Assembly: GCA_030526005.1 (NCBI GenBank)
Contig: JAUNDP010000012.1
Span: 1-64,000, forward strand
Length of the DNA: 64,000 bases
Reading direction: 5' to 3'
Source of the DNA: Eubacteriales bacterium
Lineage (GTDB): Bacteria; Bacillota; Clostridia; Lachnospirales; Lachnospiraceae
The position numbers and the translations under genes are program-made. The stretch's first letter is position 1. Each line of letters begins with the position of its first letter. This document shows positions 24,936-34,986 of the stretch, in pieces. Under the pieces are notes generated by a model. That model worked only from the letters and a program-made list of their open reading frames with translations, was not told the origin of the DNA and made no database searches.

Positions 24936-26343
24936 AGAAAAATACGAATCTTTATCAGCTGTTGCTTTGCGGGATATTGCGAAAGCGAGAGGACTGAAAC
25001 ACCTTTCCGCATTGAGAAAAGGCGAATTGATTGAGCTGATGCTGAAAGAAGATGAGAAAGAAAACAGAGAAGAAAAGAAAGAAGCAGTTTCTCAGGAATC
25101 AGATGGAAAAGAAGAAAATCATGCTGGCGGAGAAAGAACTGTGCGGGAAGAAAATCGTTCCAGAGAAGAAAATCACTCCCGTGAGGATAGAACACCGGGA
25201 GAATTATCACAGCTGGACAGCGGTTTGATTGCACATGGTATCCTGGAAGTTCTGCCGGATGGATATGGATTCATTCGATGTGAAAATTATATGCCGGGAG
25301 AAAATGATGTCTATGTTTCTCCTTCTCAGATCAGGAAATTCAATTTGAAGACAGGGGATATCATCTCCGGAAACACGAGAATCAAGACACAGCAGGAAAA
25401 ATTTTCCGCGCTGTTATATTTAAAAAGTATCAATGGACTTCCGCCGTTTGTGGCGATGAAGCGATATAATTTTGAAGATATGACGCCAATTTTTCCGAAT
25501 GAACGTCTGAAAATGGAGAGAGGCTCAAGAGAAGTATCCATGCGGATTCTCGATTTGATTTCTCCGATCGGCAAAGGGCAAAGGGGAATGATTGTATCTC
25601 CGCCCAAGGCAGGAAAGACGACGCTTTTAAAGGATATTGCAAAGTCGATCCAGCTGAATAATCCGCAGATGCACTTGATTATCCTTCTGATTGATGAGCG
25701 TCCGGAAGAAGTGACAGACATCAAAGAGGCAATCCAGGGAGAAAACGTGGAAGTAATCTATTCTACCTTTGATGAACTGCCTGAACACCATAAGCGTGTC
25801 TCAGAGATGGTAATCGAACGTGCAAAACGTCTTGTGGAACACCAAAAAGATGTGATTATTCTGCTGGACAGCATCACACGTCTGGCACGCGCGTACAATC
25901 TCATTGTGCCGCCGAGCGGACGAACGCTTTCCGGAGGTCTGGACCCGGCAGCTCTTCATATGCCAAAACGATTTTTCGGGGCGGCCAGAAACATGCGAGA
26001 GGGAGGCAGCCTGACGATTCTGGCTTCTGCATTGATTGATACAGGAAGCAAGATGGACGATGTTATCTATGAAGAATTTAAGGGAACCGGAAATATGGAG
26101 CTTGTCCTGGATCGAAAGCTGTCAGAAAAACGTGTATTTCCAGCCATCGATATACAAAAATCCAGCACACGAAGAGAAGATCTGCTCTTGAATCAGGAAG
26201 AGATGGAAGCTGTCTATATCATGAGGAAAGCCTTAAATGGAATGAAATCGGACGAAGCAGTGGAAAATATTCTGAATTTGTTTACAAGAACAAAGAACAA
26301 TCAGGAATTTGTTCAGACCGTAAAAAAACAGAAATTCGTTTAA
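24928..26343 (+). CDS. rho: Transcription termination factor Rho
   Basis: This is the hexameric RNA-dependent ATPase that ends transcripts (471 aa). It has the N-terminal Rho helix domain (residues 1-45: [20 protein letters not shown]), then a charged Arg/Glu insert of about 50 residues typical of Clostridia. An RNA-binding cold-shock-like domain follows ([18 protein letters not shown]), then the ATPase. The Walker A loop PPKAGKTT lies near 224, Walker B near [16 protein letters not shown], and the Q/R loops follow. The start matches the family N-terminus but lacks its own strong ribosome site; a short upstream ORF overlaps it. Confidence 0.97.
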   Translation: MNREKYESLSAVALRDIAKARGLKHLSALRKGELIELMLKEDEKENREEKKEAVSQESDGKEENHAGGERTVREENRSREENHSREDRTPGELSQLDSGLIAHGILEVLPDGYGFIRCENYMPGENDVYVSPSQIRKFNLKTGDIISGNTRIKTQQEKFSALLYLKSINGLPPFVAMKRYNFEDMTPIFPNERLKMERGSREVSMRILDLISPIGKGQRGMIVSPPKAGKTTLLKDIAKSIQLNNPQMHLIILLIDERPEEVTDIKEAIQGENVEVIYSTFDELPEHHKRVSEMVIERAKRLVEHQKDVIILLDSITRLARAYNLIVPPSGRTLSGGLDPAALHMPKRFFGAARNMREGGSLTILASALIDTGSKMDDVIYEEFKGTGNMELVLDRKLSEKRVFPAIDIQKSSTRREDLLLNQEEMEAVYIMRKALNGMKSDEAVENILNLFTRTKNNQEFVQTVKKQKFV

Positions 26344-26352
26344 AAAAGCCAG

Positions 26353-26381
26353 TTGCAATTTTACCATAAATGTGATATGAT
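26353..26381 (+). promoter_or_regulatory. Promoter of rpmE
   Basis: TTGCAA (26353-26358), a 17-bp spacer and TATGAT (26376-26381) lie 10 nt after the rho stop. It implies a leader of about 200 nt before rpmE. Confidence 0.6.
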
Positions 26382-26387
26382 CTAATC

Positions 26388-26591
26388 GCTATAAATACGA
26401 CAGCCCGTATGGCGGGAAGTCAAAGAGAAGGCGGGCTTTAGAAATTCCGCTTGGAACTGCAGGGACTTGCAGGGATAGTCCGGGGAATCTTGCTGTGGAA
26501 ATTTGGGAGCAGCATTGACCGGAAACAGACTGTGGATTGTGGATAGATCTGCAGTAAGCAGTTCACAAAATCAGAAGAAGAGGTGAAAATC
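26388..26591 (+). promoter_or_regulatory. Structured 5' leader of rpmE, candidate L31 leader
   Basis: About 200 nt separate the promoter from the ATG. A hairpin with arms AGCCCG (26402-26407) and CGGGCT (26432-26437), and a later TGCTG/CAGCA pair, are visible. Ribosomal protein genes often have such autoregulatory leaders, and L31 leaders have been predicted in Firmicutes. I cannot match the consensus by eye. Confidence 0.35.
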
Positions 26592-26795
26592 ATGAAAGAA
26601 GGAATCCATCCAACATATCAGCAGGCAACTGTTACATGTAACTGTGGCAACACATTCGTGACAGGATCTACAAAGAAAGAACTTCACGTAGAAGTATGTT
26701 CAAAATGCCATTCATTCTACACAGGACAGCAGAAAACTGCTGCAGCTCGTGGACGTATTGATAAATTCAATAAGAAATATGGTATGAATAAGTAA
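26592..26795 (+). CDS. rpmE: 50S ribosomal protein L31 (bL31)
   Basis: This 67-residue ribosomal protein bridges the large and small subunits. It opens with MKEGIHPTY and carries the zinc-binding form of bL31, with cysteines in C-x-C (VTCNCGN) and C-x-x-C (VCSKCHS), so it is the zinc-replete type. It ends in a basic [11 protein letters not shown] tail. ATG 26592 is chosen over an in-frame GTG at 26583 that sits within the ribosome site. The next genes are DUF1385, prmC and prfA, a conserved clostridial order. A terminator follows rpmE. Confidence 0.97.
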   Translation: MKEGIHPTYQQATVTCNCGNTFVTGSTKKELHVEVCSKCHSFYTGQQKTAAARGRIDKFNKKYGMNK

Positions 26796-26805
26796 GAGAA
26801 AGATC

Positions 26806-26837
26806 AGGTTGAGGTTGCGAAATCTCAACCTATTTTT
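26806..26837 (+). terminator. Terminator of rpmE
   Basis: An 11-bp stem with one G-U pair, closed by a GCGA tetraloop (26806-26831), is followed by an ATTTTT tract. Confidence 0.85.
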
Positions 26838-26935
26838 GCTCTATAGGAAAAATTGAGATTTCACAGAAATGCAAAGCAGATGTATGAGATGGGGAAATCC
26901 TGTGAAATCTGGGAGCAAGGAGGAGGAGCAGACAG

Positions 26936-27925
26936 ATGAAATCATCGAACATTGGCGGACAGGCTGTCATGGAAGGCGTCATGATGAAAAACGGCGACCA
27001 ATATGCAGTGGCAGTCAGAAAGGCGAATCAGGAAATCGAAGTCAAGGTGGATGAGTATAAGGGAATCATCAAAAATAAAAAAATCTATAAGATACCGATC
27101 GTGAGAGGGGTCTTCAATTTTATTGATTCGCTTGTGCTGGGAATGAAAACATTGATGTATTCTTCCAGTTTCTTCCTGGAGGAAGAGGAGGAAGAAGAGA
27201 ACAAAAAGGAAAGCAAGAAACCGGAAAAGACAGCGGAGCAGAAAAAGAAATCCGATGATCTGATGATGGGGCTGACTGTTGCATTTTCGATTGTGATGGC
27301 AGTTGGAATTTTTATGATTCTGCCATATTTTATTTCAAATATTCTGAGAAAATTTACGGATTCTTCCTTTTTGATCAGTTTAGGTGAAGGCATTATCCGT
27401 ATTTTGATTTTCCTGGCATATATCCTTTTGATCTCCAGAATGAAAGAGATTCAGAGAGTTTTTATGTACCACGGGGCAGAGCATAAATGTATCAACTGTA
27501 TTGAACATGGATTGGATCTGACTGTGGAGAATGTCAGAAAAAGTTCTAAACACCATAAGAGATGCGGAACAAGCTTTCTGCTCATTGTAATGATCATCAG
27601 TATCGTGACATTTATGTTTATCCGCACCGACTCACCTGTTTTGCGTGTGGTATATCGTATTTTGTTAGTGCCGGTAATCTCAGGAATTTCTTATGAATTT
27701 ATCCGCATTGCCGGAAACAGTGACAGTAAATTTGTTGAGATTTTGAGCAAACCAGGTATGATGCTTCAGAGAGTGACAACAAAAGAGCCGGATGATTCCA
27801 TGATTGAGGTCGGAATCGCATCTGTAGAAGCTGTGTTTGACTGGAAAAAATATCTTGCAGAAAATTTTGATAAACATTATGAAGAGCCAGATGCAACAGA
27901 AGAAAAAGCGGAGGCAAGCGCATGA
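26936..27925 (+). CDS. DUF1385 membrane protein (YqhQ-like)
   Basis: This 329-residue membrane protein opens with the family hallmark GGQAVMEGVMM (residues 7-17). An acidic run of Glu residues near 80-90 and three to four membrane helices (about 118-140, 150-168, 205-225, 235-252) follow, with the conserved YHGAEHK motif between them. The family is widespread in Firmicutes, and its function is not established. GGAGGAGG precedes ATG 26936. The stop overlaps the prmC start (ATGA), so DUF1385-prmC-prfA is a translationally coupled operon. Confidence 0.92.
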   Translation: MKSSNIGGQAVMEGVMMKNGDQYAVAVRKANQEIEVKVDEYKGIIKNKKIYKIPIVRGVFNFIDSLVLGMKTLMYSSSFFLEEEEEEENKKESKKPEKTAEQKKKSDDLMMGLTVAFSIVMAVGIFMILPYFISNILRKFTDSSFLISLGEGIIRILIFLAYILLISRMKEIQRVFMYHGAEHKCINCIEHGLDLTVENVRKSSKHHKRCGTSFLLIVMIISIVTFMFIRTDSPVLRVVYRILLVPVISGISYEFIRIAGNSDSKFVEILSKPGMMLQRVTTKEPDDSMIEVGIASVEAVFDWKKYLAENFDKHYEEPDATEEKAEASA

Positions 27926-28752
27926 CGTGGCAGAATGCACTTCGGCAAGGAGAAATGCTCCTTGCCGAAAGGCATATTGACAATGCGGCGGTCGATGCAT
28001 GGTATCTGTTGGAATACTGCGGAAAGATAGACCGCACCTGGTTTCTTCTGAATAGAGGAGAAGAGATACCTGATGAAGTCTACAGGATGTATCAGGAACT
28101 TCTGAATAAGCGCAGTCTTCATATTCCTCTCCAACATCTGACAGGAGAACAGGAATTTATGGGACTGCCGTTTCATGTAAACAAATATGTTCTGATACCA
28201 AGACAGGATACAGAGATTCTGGTGGAAGAAGCACTTAAAATTATTAAAAAAGGCGATCGGGTTCTGGATCTGTGTACCGGTTCCGGCTGTATTATTATCA
28301 GTATTGCAAAACTGGCAGAACAGATAGCAGGAGTTGGCATTGACCTTTCCGAACAGGCGCTTCTGGTGGCGCAGGAAAATGCCAGACAGCTTCAGGCAGA
28401 TGTAACTTTTGTAAAAAGCGATCTGTTTGAGCAGGTGACAGGAGTGTTTGACTGCATTGTGTCGAATCCGCCTTATATCGCAACGGAGGAGATCGACACT
28501 TTGATGGAAGAGGTGCGGTGCAATGAGCCGCGGATGGCGCTGGATGGGATGGAAGACGGATTGTTTTTCTATCGGAAAATTATAAAAGAAAGCGCGACAT
28601 ATTTAAAGAAAGACGGCTGGCTGTGTTTTGAGATCGGATGCGATCAGGCAAAGGACGTATCGGAGATGATGAGAGCAGCCGGCTATCACAATAGAAAAGT
28701 AATAAAAGATTTAGCGGGACTTGACCGTGTTGTAATGGGACAGAGAGGATAG
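27922..28752 (+). CDS. prmC: Peptide chain release factor N5-glutamine methyltransferase
   Basis: This enzyme methylates the glutamine of the GGQ motif in release factors RF1 and RF2, using S-adenosylmethionine (276 aa). It has the PrmC N-terminal helical domain, then the SAM loop [11 protein letters not shown], and the NPPY catalytic motif at about residues 182-185 ([10 protein letters not shown]). Its target RF1 is encoded 11 nt downstream; RF2 is at 47.7 kb. It starts in a 4-nt overlap with the DUF1385 gene. Confidence 0.95.
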   Translation: MTWQNALRQGEMLLAERHIDNAAVDAWYLLEYCGKIDRTWFLLNRGEEIPDEVYRMYQELLNKRSLHIPLQHLTGEQEFMGLPFHVNKYVLIPRQDTEILVEEALKIIKKGDRVLDLCTGSGCIIISIAKLAEQIAGVGIDLSEQALLVAQENARQLQADVTFVKSDLFEQVTGVFDCIVSNPPYIATEEIDTLMEEVRCNEPRMALDGMEDGLFFYRKIIKESATYLKKDGWLCFEIGCDQAKDVSEMMRAAGYHNRKVIKDLAGLDRVVMGQRG

Positions 28753-28763
28753 GAGGAAAAACC

Positions 28764-29840
28764 ATGTTTGATAAATTGGAAGATTTGCTGATCCGGTTTG
28801 AAGAGATTATGAGTGAATTAAATGAGCCTTCTGTGGTAAACGATCAGGCACGTTTTCAGAAATTGATGAAAGAACAAAGCGATCTGCAGCCGATTGTGGA
28901 TGCTTACAGAGAATATAAAAAATGTCAGGAGACAGTAGAAGAAAGTCTGATGATGCTCGATGAGGAATCCGACGAAGAGATGCGCGAGATGCTGAAAGAA
29001 GAGCTGAACGAGGCAAAAAAACGCATTGAAGAGCTGGAGCATGAGCTGAAAATTTTACTGTTGCCGAAAGATCCGAACGATGAGAAAAACGTAATTGTAG
29101 AGATCCGTGCCGGCGCCGGCGGAGATGAAGCAGCATTATTTGCAGCCGAAATCTACAGAATGTATGTGAAGTATGCCGATATGCAGCGCTGGAAGACGGA
29201 GATGATGAGCTTAAATGAGAATGGAATCGGCGGATTTAAGGAAGCTGTTTTCATGATCAACGGAAAAGGAGCATACTCTCGTCTGAAATATGAGAGCGGC
29301 GTTCACCGTGTACAGCGTGTGCCGGAGACAGAGTCCGGCGGAAGAATCCATACCTCCACGATCACAGTTGCCATTATGCCTGAAGCGGAGGAGATTGATT
29401 TCCATCTGGACATGAATGACTGTAAATTTGATGTGTTCCGTGCGTCTGGAAACGGGGGACAGTGTGTCAATACGACGGACTCTGCCGTTCGTCTGACGCA
29501 TATTCCGACAGGAATCGTCATCTCCTGTCAGGATGAAAAATCACAGCTGAAGAATAAAGATAAAGCCTTAAAAGTGCTGCGTTCCAGACTGTATGAGATG
29601 GAGCTGGAAAAACGCCACGATGCTGAGGCGGAGGCGAGAAGAAGCCAGGTCGGAACGGGAGACCGCTCAGAAAAGATCAGAACGTACAACTTCCCACAGG
29701 GACGTGTGACGGATCACCGAATCAAATTGACGCTGCACAGACTGGATGATATCATGAATGGCGATCTGTCTGAAATCATCGACAGCCTGATCGCAGCAGA
29801 CCAGGCAATTCGCTTGAGCAAATTAAATGAGACACCTTGA
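28764..29840 (+). CDS. prfA: Peptide chain release factor 1
   Basis: RF1 reads UAA and UAG stop codons and releases the peptide on the ribosome (358 aa). The stop-reading loop is P-E-T ([18 protein letters not shown]), fitting the RF1 PxT type. The catalytic GGQ lies near residue 231 in [18 protein letters not shown] and is the substrate of PrmC. AGGAGG precedes ATG 28764. A terminator at 29877-29921 ends the operon. Confidence 0.97.
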   Translation: MFDKLEDLLIRFEEIMSELNEPSVVNDQARFQKLMKEQSDLQPIVDAYREYKKCQETVEESLMMLDEESDEEMREMLKEELNEAKKRIEELEHELKILLLPKDPNDEKNVIVEIRAGAGGDEAALFAAEIYRMYVKYADMQRWKTEMMSLNENGIGGFKEAVFMINGKGAYSRLKYESGVHRVQRVPETESGGRIHTSTITVAIMPEAEEIDFHLDMNDCKFDVFRASGNGGQCVNTTDSAVRLTHIPTGIVISCQDEKSQLKNKDKALKVLRSRLYEMELEKRHDAEAEARRSQVGTGDRSEKIRTYNFPQGRVTDHRIKLTLHRLDDIMNGDLSEIIDSLIAADQAIRLSKLNETP

Positions 29841-29876
29841 TCTTCTTTGTAAAAATATAGTAGAGTAAAAAAATAA

Positions 29877-29921
29877 AAAGCTGCTATGATATCTTTTGAT
29901 ATTGTAGTAGCTTTCCTTTTT
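29877..29921 (+). terminator. Terminator of the rpmE/prfA region operon
   Basis: A 17-bp stem with several G-U pairs (29877-29893 with 29898-29914) is followed by T-rich sequence. Confidence 0.7.
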
Positions 29922-29932
29922 CTGCTATGCTG

Positions 29933-29941
29933 TGATATAAT
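29933..29941 (+). promoter_or_regulatory. Extended -10 promoter of the ABC exporter
   Basis: TGATATAAT combines the TGn element with a consensus TATAAT (29936-29941), about 93 nt before the ATG. The -35 is poor. Confidence 0.45.
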
Positions 29942-30033
29942 AGCGCATAGCGTGCAGGCTTTTTGGAAGGAGGATGGAAAGACACAGGAAAGAATGACGC
30001 TGGAAAAACGGAAATATTTTTTGGAGGGAATTT

Positions 30034-31758
30034 ATGGAACACAAATGGAAAAAACTGATTGGATATTATAAGCCATATCAGAAATTATTCTGGACCGATA
30101 TGCTCTTCGCGCTGACAGGAGCGGCAGTCACATTGATTATTCCACTGATTGTACGCTATATCACAAACGAGGTTGTCTATCTGGAAGGAAGCGAACCCCT
30201 TCATCAGATTATAAAATTAGGAATTTTGATGATGGGACTTGTCGCAGTCGAATTTTTCTGTAATTTTTATATTGCATATTATGGCCATCTTATGGGAGCC
30301 AAAATGGAGCATGATATGAGAAATGAAATTTTCTCGCATTATCAGAAACTGTCCTTTACTTTTTATGACAATCAGAAAGTAGGTCAGCTGCTGTCACGCG
30401 TCACAAGTGATTTGTTTGATATCAGTGAGCTTCTTCACCATGGACCGGAAGATATTGTGATTTCTCTGATTAAATTTATTGGATCTTTTGTGATTCTGTT
30501 CCAGATCAATGGAACGCTGACACTTGTCGCCTATGCCTTCATACCTGTCATGGCTGCGTATGCGTATTACTTCAATAAGAAGATGAAAAGGGCGTTTAAA
30601 GAAAACAGAGCGAAAATTGCAGATATCAACAGCCAGATCGAAGACAGTCTCTCAGGCATCCGCGTCGTCAAATCATTTGCAAACGAGGCGGAGGAGATGC
30701 GAAAATTCCGTCAGGGAAATGAGCGGTTTGTCAGCACAAAAAGAACCAGTTATCGGTATATGGGGTGGTTTCACTCAGGACTTGGAGCGCTTACGACCAT
30801 GGTGACGATCGGCGTGCTGATTGCAGGGGCTGTGATGCTGACAAAAGGAAAATTAGTTGTGACTGATTTAATTACATTTTTGCTTTATATCAATAATTTC
30901 ACAGAGCCAGTCAAAAAGCTGATTAATTTTACCGAACAGTTTCAAAATGGGTACAGCGGCTATGAGAGATTCCTGGAAATTCTGGATATCCAGCCGGATA
31001 TCAAGGATGCGCCGGATGCTCTGCCCCTTGACCATGTGAAAGGCGATGTGGAATTTGAAGATGTCTCTTTTGGATATGGAGAGAAAAAAGAATATGTTTT
31101 AAACCATATTAATCTAAAGGTGAAAGCCGGAGAATATATTGCGATTGTGGGCGCTTCCGGAGGAGGAAAGACGACGCTTTGCAGCCTGATTCCTCGTTTC
31201 TATGAGGTGGAAAAAGGAAGAATTTTGCTGGACGGCACCGATATCCGAAAAATAAAACTGAAAGATCTAAGAGATCACATCGGAATTGTGCAGCAGGACG
31301 TGTATTTGTTCATGGAAAATGTGATGGAAAATATCAGATATGGACGCCCAGATGCGACAGATGAAGAAGTAGTGGAAGCGGCAAAACGAGCGAACGCACA
31401 TGAATTTATCATGGAACTGCCGGACGGATATCAGACGGATATCGGACAGAGGGGAGTAAAACTGTCAGGAGGACAGAAACAGAGATTATCGATCGCGCGT
31501 GTATTTTTGAAAAATCCGCCGATACTGATCTTTGACGAGGCAACATCAGCGCTGGACAATGAAAGTGAAAAAATTGTGCAGCATTCTCTGGAAGAGCTGG
31601 CGAAAAACAGGACGACATTTGTGATCGCCCATCGCCTGAGTACGATCAGAAATGCAGGAAAAATTCTGGTGCTGACAGAGAATGGCGTTGAGGAACAGGG
31701 AACACATGAGGAATTGTTAAGACAAAATGGCATTTATGCGATGCTATATAATCGCTAG
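30034..31758 (+). CDS. ABC exporter, fused permease and ATPase
   Basis: This is a half-size exporter (574 aa) that would work as a homodimer. It has six membrane helices in residues about 15-300 (type I exporter fold). The ATPase carries Walker A GASGGGKTT near 372-380, the signature LSGGQKQRLSIARVF near 477-491, Walker B ILIFDEATSALD and an H-loop His in IAHRLST. The ATG has TTGGAGGG upstream. The substrate cannot be inferred: no partner half-transporter or peptide gene is adjacent. The stop is followed 14 nt later by the DUF2156 gene, so the two are cotranscribed. Confidence 0.92.
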   Translation: MEHKWKKLIGYYKPYQKLFWTDMLFALTGAAVTLIIPLIVRYITNEVVYLEGSEPLHQIIKLGILMMGLVAVEFFCNFYIAYYGHLMGAKMEHDMRNEIFSHYQKLSFTFYDNQKVGQLLSRVTSDLFDISELLHHGPEDIVISLIKFIGSFVILFQINGTLTLVAYAFIPVMAAYAYYFNKKMKRAFKENRAKIADINSQIEDSLSGIRVVKSFANEAEEMRKFRQGNERFVSTKRTSYRYMGWFHSGLGALTTMVTIGVLIAGAVMLTKGKLVVTDLITFLLYINNFTEPVKKLINFTEQFQNGYSGYERFLEILDIQPDIKDAPDALPLDHVKGDVEFEDVSFGYGEKKEYVLNHINLKVKAGEYIAIVGASGGGKTTLCSLIPRFYEVEKGRILLDGTDIRKIKLKDLRDHIGIVQQDVYLFMENVMENIRYGRPDATDEEVVEAAKRANAHEFIMELPDGYQTDIGQRGVKLSGGQKQRLSIARVFLKNPPILIFDEATSALDNESEKIVQHSLEELAKNRTTFVIAHRLSTIRNAGKILVLTENGVEEQGTHEELLRQNGIYAMLYNR

Positions 31759-31772
31759 AGGTGAAAAGATTG

Positions 31773-32666
31773 ATGGAATTAAATTTTCAAAAACCAAAAC
31801 TAGAGGACAGAGACTGGGTAATGCAGTTTCTGTCACTTCAGAAAAGCAGAAGCTGCGAGCAGACGTTTGCAAATTTGTACCTTTGGAGACGACAATATCC
31901 GGCAGGAATTGCCGTTGTGGGAAAGACGCTGGTCATTAAGACAGAGGGAGAAGTGCAGAGCTTTTCTTTCCCGATCGGAAAAAAGGAAGATATAAAAGAA
32001 ACCGTCGATATTTTGATGGAGTACAGCAAAGAACAGGGCTTTCCATTTCAGATGCACCTGGTGACGCCAGAGCAGTTTGAACTTTTAGAGGAACTGTATC
32101 CTGGAAAATTTACGATTTCCTATGACAGAGACATGGCAGATTATATTTATGAGACAGAAAAGCTTGCAAATTTGCCCGGCAGGAAATATCATGGAAAGAA
32201 AAACCATATTAATAAATTCAAGCGTATGTATCCGGACTGGAGTTATGAAGCTTTGGATGAACAAAACGTGGAAGCGTGTTTTAAGATGGCTCTGGAGTGG
32301 AGAAGTCAGAATGGATGCAATGATCACGAAGAAAAAAATGCAGAGATGTGCGTTGCGTTAAATTCTCTGCGTCTGTTTCGAGAACTTAATCTGACGGGAG
32401 GAGTATTGAAAACAGGAGGAAGAGTCGTTGCCTTTTGTATGGGAGAGCCGGCGTGTGATGACACGATGGTTGTGCATATCGAAAAAGCGCTTGCTGATGT
32501 GGAAGGCGCATATCCGATGATCAACCAGCAGTTTGTGCTTCACGAGGCAGAATCGTATCGGTATGTCAACAGAGAGGACGATATGGGAGAAGAAGGACTG
32601 CGTCAGGCAAAGCTTTCCTATCGTCCGGCAATTCTTTTGGAAAAAGGAAGGGTGACACAACGCTGA
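31773..32666 (+). CDS. DUF2156 / GNAT-like protein
   Basis: This 297-residue protein belongs to the DUF2156 family, a double GNAT-like fold related to the lysyl-phosphatidylglycerol synthase catalytic region, usually of unknown substrate. Telling features are the N-terminal F-x-x-L-Y-L-W (ANLYLWRRQY), the central GRKYHGKKNHINKF motif near residue 138, and the C-terminal tail with SYRP. ATG 31773 is preferred over GTG 31761 because AGAGGTG lies 9 nt before it. No membrane domain is present, so it is cytoplasmic. It lies between the ABC exporter and an aminotransferase gene on the same strand. Confidence 0.85.
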   Translation: MELNFQKPKLEDRDWVMQFLSLQKSRSCEQTFANLYLWRRQYPAGIAVVGKTLVIKTEGEVQSFSFPIGKKEDIKETVDILMEYSKEQGFPFQMHLVTPEQFELLEELYPGKFTISYDRDMADYIYETEKLANLPGRKYHGKKNHINKFKRMYPDWSYEALDEQNVEACFKMALEWRSQNGCNDHEEKNAEMCVALNSLRLFRELNLTGGVLKTGGRVVAFCMGEPACDDTMVVHIEKALADVEGAYPMINQQFVLHEAESYRYVNREDDMGEEGLRQAKLSYRPAILLEKGRVTQR

Positions 32667-32694
32667 GGAAGCTTGAAGAAAGAAGGAATCAAAG

Positions 32695-33885
32695 ATGATA
32701 TCAGAAAAAATGAAAGAATATGTAAAAAATGGTTCAGCAATCCGCGCTATGTTTGAGGAGGGAAAACAGATGGCGCGTGAAGTCGGGGCAGAAAATGTAT
32801 ACGATTTCAGTCTGGGAAATCCGAATGTGGCGGCGCCTGAATCCGTCAGAGAAGCGATCTTGGATATTGTCCGTCAGGAAGATCCCGTTATGGTGCATGG
32901 CTATATGAGCAATTCCGGATATGAGGATGTGAGAGAGGCGATCGCCGATTCTCTGAACAGACGGTTTGGGACATCATTTGCCGGGAGAAATATTGTGATG
33001 ACAGTCGGAGCGGCAGGCGGGCTGAATGTGATTTTAAAAACACTGCTGAATGCTGGAGATGAAGTTGTCGTGTTTGCTCCTTTTTTCGGCGAATATCGGT
33101 TCTATGTCCAAAATTATGACGGCGTCTTAAAGGTTGTGCCGCCTGACACAGAGACATTCCAGCCAGATCTGGAAGCATTTAAAAAGATTGTGACGCCGAA
33201 GACAAAAGCCGTTATCGTAAATTCTCCAAACAATCCGACTGGCGTTGTATATTCAGAAGAGACGATCCAGAAACTGGCTGATATCCTGCGGCAGAAGCAA
33301 AAAGAATTTGGAACACAGATTTATCTGATTTCAGATGAACCGTACAGAGAACTGGTCTATGGGGATGTGAAGGTTCCTTATCTGACGAAGTACTATAAAA
33401 ATACGATTGTGGGATATTCCTACAGTAAATCTCTTTCTCTTCCTGGAGAACGCATCGGATATCTGGTGATTCCGGATGAGGCGGCAGACTGTCAGGAGAT
33501 TTTGGATGGAGTAAATGTGGCGACACGAATCTTAGGATTTGTCAATGCGCCGTCTCTCCAGCAGAGAGTTATAAAAAAATGCCTTGAAGAGCAGTGCGAC
33601 GTTTCCTATTATAACAGAAACAGAGAACTGCTATATGAGGGCCTGAAAAAGGCCGGATTCTCCTGCATCAAACCAGAAGGAGCATTTTATCTGTTTGTAA
33701 AATCTCCTGTGGAAGATGAGAAAGCATTTTGTGAAGCCGCAAAAAAATATCACATTCTGATTGTGCCTGGAAGTTCTTTTGCGTGTCCTGGCTATGTAAG
33801 AATTGCCTATTGCGTCGCATATGAGACGATTCAGAGAGCGCTTCCATATTTTGAAAAACTGGCAGAAGATTTTGGATGCAGATAA
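32695..33885 (+). CDS. PLP-dependent aminotransferase, class I/II
   Basis: This is a fold-type I aminotransferase (396 aa). The cofactor lysine is in YSYSKSLSLPGERIGY (about Lys244), with NSPNNPTG (substrate and PLP contact, near 175) and the SDEPYRELVY Asp/Tyr pair before it. It belongs to the aspartate/aromatic aminotransferase branch; the amino acid used is not evident. GAAGGA precedes ATG 32695. It is followed 25 nt later by hisC, a second aminotransferase, in the same direction. Confidence 0.92.
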   Translation: MISEKMKEYVKNGSAIRAMFEEGKQMAREVGAENVYDFSLGNPNVAAPESVREAILDIVRQEDPVMVHGYMSNSGYEDVREAIADSLNRRFGTSFAGRNIVMTVGAAGGLNVILKTLLNAGDEVVVFAPFFGEYRFYVQNYDGVLKVVPPDTETFQPDLEAFKKIVTPKTKAVIVNSPNNPTGVVYSEETIQKLADILRQKQKEFGTQIYLISDEPYRELVYGDVKVPYLTKYYKNTIVGYSYSKSLSLPGERIGYLVIPDEAADCQEILDGVNVATRILGFVNAPSLQQRVIKKCLEEQCDVSYYNRNRELLYEGLKKAGFSCIKPEGAFYLFVKSPVEDEKAFCEAAKKYHILIVPGSSFACPGYVRIAYCVAYETIQRALPYFEKLAEDFGCR

Positions 33886-33909
33886 AAATGATGAAGGAGG
33901 AGAGCAAAG

Positions 33910-34974
33910 ATGAAAGTCTGGGAAGAAAATATAAGAAAAGTGATTCCTTATATTCCGGGAGAACAGCCGAAACAAAAAGATATCATTAAATTAAATACAA
34001 ATGAAAACCCGTATCCGCCTGCTCCTGGGGTGAGAAAAGCGCTGATCCGTTTTTCAGAGATGGATTATGACTGGCTGCGGAAATATCCAGATCCGACCTC
34101 GGACGTTCTGGTGGAGAGTCTGGCAAATTATTATCATCTGAAGAAAGATCAGGTCTTTGCAGGCGTTGGATCGGACGACGTTCTGGCGATGGCATTTCTG
34201 ACTTTCTTTAACTCTCAAAAACCGATCTTATTTCCGGACATCACCTATTCTTTTTATGATGTCTGGGCGGATCTGTTTCAGATTCCATATGAAAGACAGC
34301 CTCTGGATGAAAGATTCCGAATCGTGCCGAGCGATTATTATAAAAAGAATGGCGGCATAATTTTTCCAAATCCAAATGCGCCGACCGGCATTCTGATGCC
34401 ACTCGATGAGATTGAGGATATCATCCGGCATAATCAGGATGTCATTGTAATTATTGACGAGGCATATATTGATTTCGGGGGAATATCGGCATTGCCTCTG
34501 ATTGAAAAATATGATAATGTCCTGATTGTGCAGACATTCTCAAAGTCACGCTCCATGGCTGGAATGAGAGTTGGATATGCGATGGGAAATAAGACATTGA
34601 TCAAATACTTAAACGACGTCAAATATTCATTTAATTCTTATACGATGAATCAGACGGCGCTTGCGGCGGCTCCGGCAGCGCTGGAAGATGAGGCGTATTT
34701 TCAGGGAACGAGAAAGAAAATTATGGAGACGAGAGAGCGTGTCAAAGAAGAATTAAGAGAATTGGGCTTTTCATTTGAGGATTCCATGGCAAATTTTCTG
34801 TTTGTCACACATGAGAATTACTGGGCGCGAGACATTTTTGAGGCTTTAAAGCGATCCGGTATTTATGTCCGGTATTTTAATCAGCCGAGAATTGACAATC
34901 ATCTGCGGATTTCAATCGGGACAGATGAGGAGATGGATCAGCTGATTGCATTTTTAAAAACTTATCTGAAATAA
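33910..34974 (+). CDS. hisC: Histidinol-phosphate aminotransferase
   Basis: This PLP enzyme converts imidazole-acetol phosphate to histidinol phosphate in histidine synthesis (354 aa). It has the HisC opening KLNTNENPYPP, the NPNAPTG motif, DEAYIDF for cofactor contact, and the cofactor lysine Lys212 in TFSKSRSMAGMRVG. Two Arg-containing motifs near the C-terminus bind phosphate. It is not in a his operon; hisA is 8 kb away and alone. HisC-like enzymes can also act on aromatic or threonine phosphate substrates, so the exact role is likely rather than certain. Confidence 0.88.
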   Translation: MKVWEENIRKVIPYIPGEQPKQKDIIKLNTNENPYPPAPGVRKALIRFSEMDYDWLRKYPDPTSDVLVESLANYYHLKKDQVFAGVGSDDVLAMAFLTFFNSQKPILFPDITYSFYDVWADLFQIPYERQPLDERFRIVPSDYYKKNGGIIFPNPNAPTGILMPLDEIEDIIRHNQDVIVIIDEAYIDFGGISALPLIEKYDNVLIVQTFSKSRSMAGMRVGYAMGNKTLIKYLNDVKYSFNSYTMNQTALAAAPAALEDEAYFQGTRKKIMETRERVKEELRELGFSFEDSMANFLFVTHENYWARDIFEALKRSGIYVRYFNQPRIDNHLRISIGTDEEMDQLIAFLKTYLK

Positions 34975-34986
34975 AAGGAGGAAATA

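Noticed and set aside
29886-30071. 61-codon frame before the ABC exporter
   Set aside because: It starts inside the prfA terminator hairpin, covers the exporter promoter and overlaps its start.
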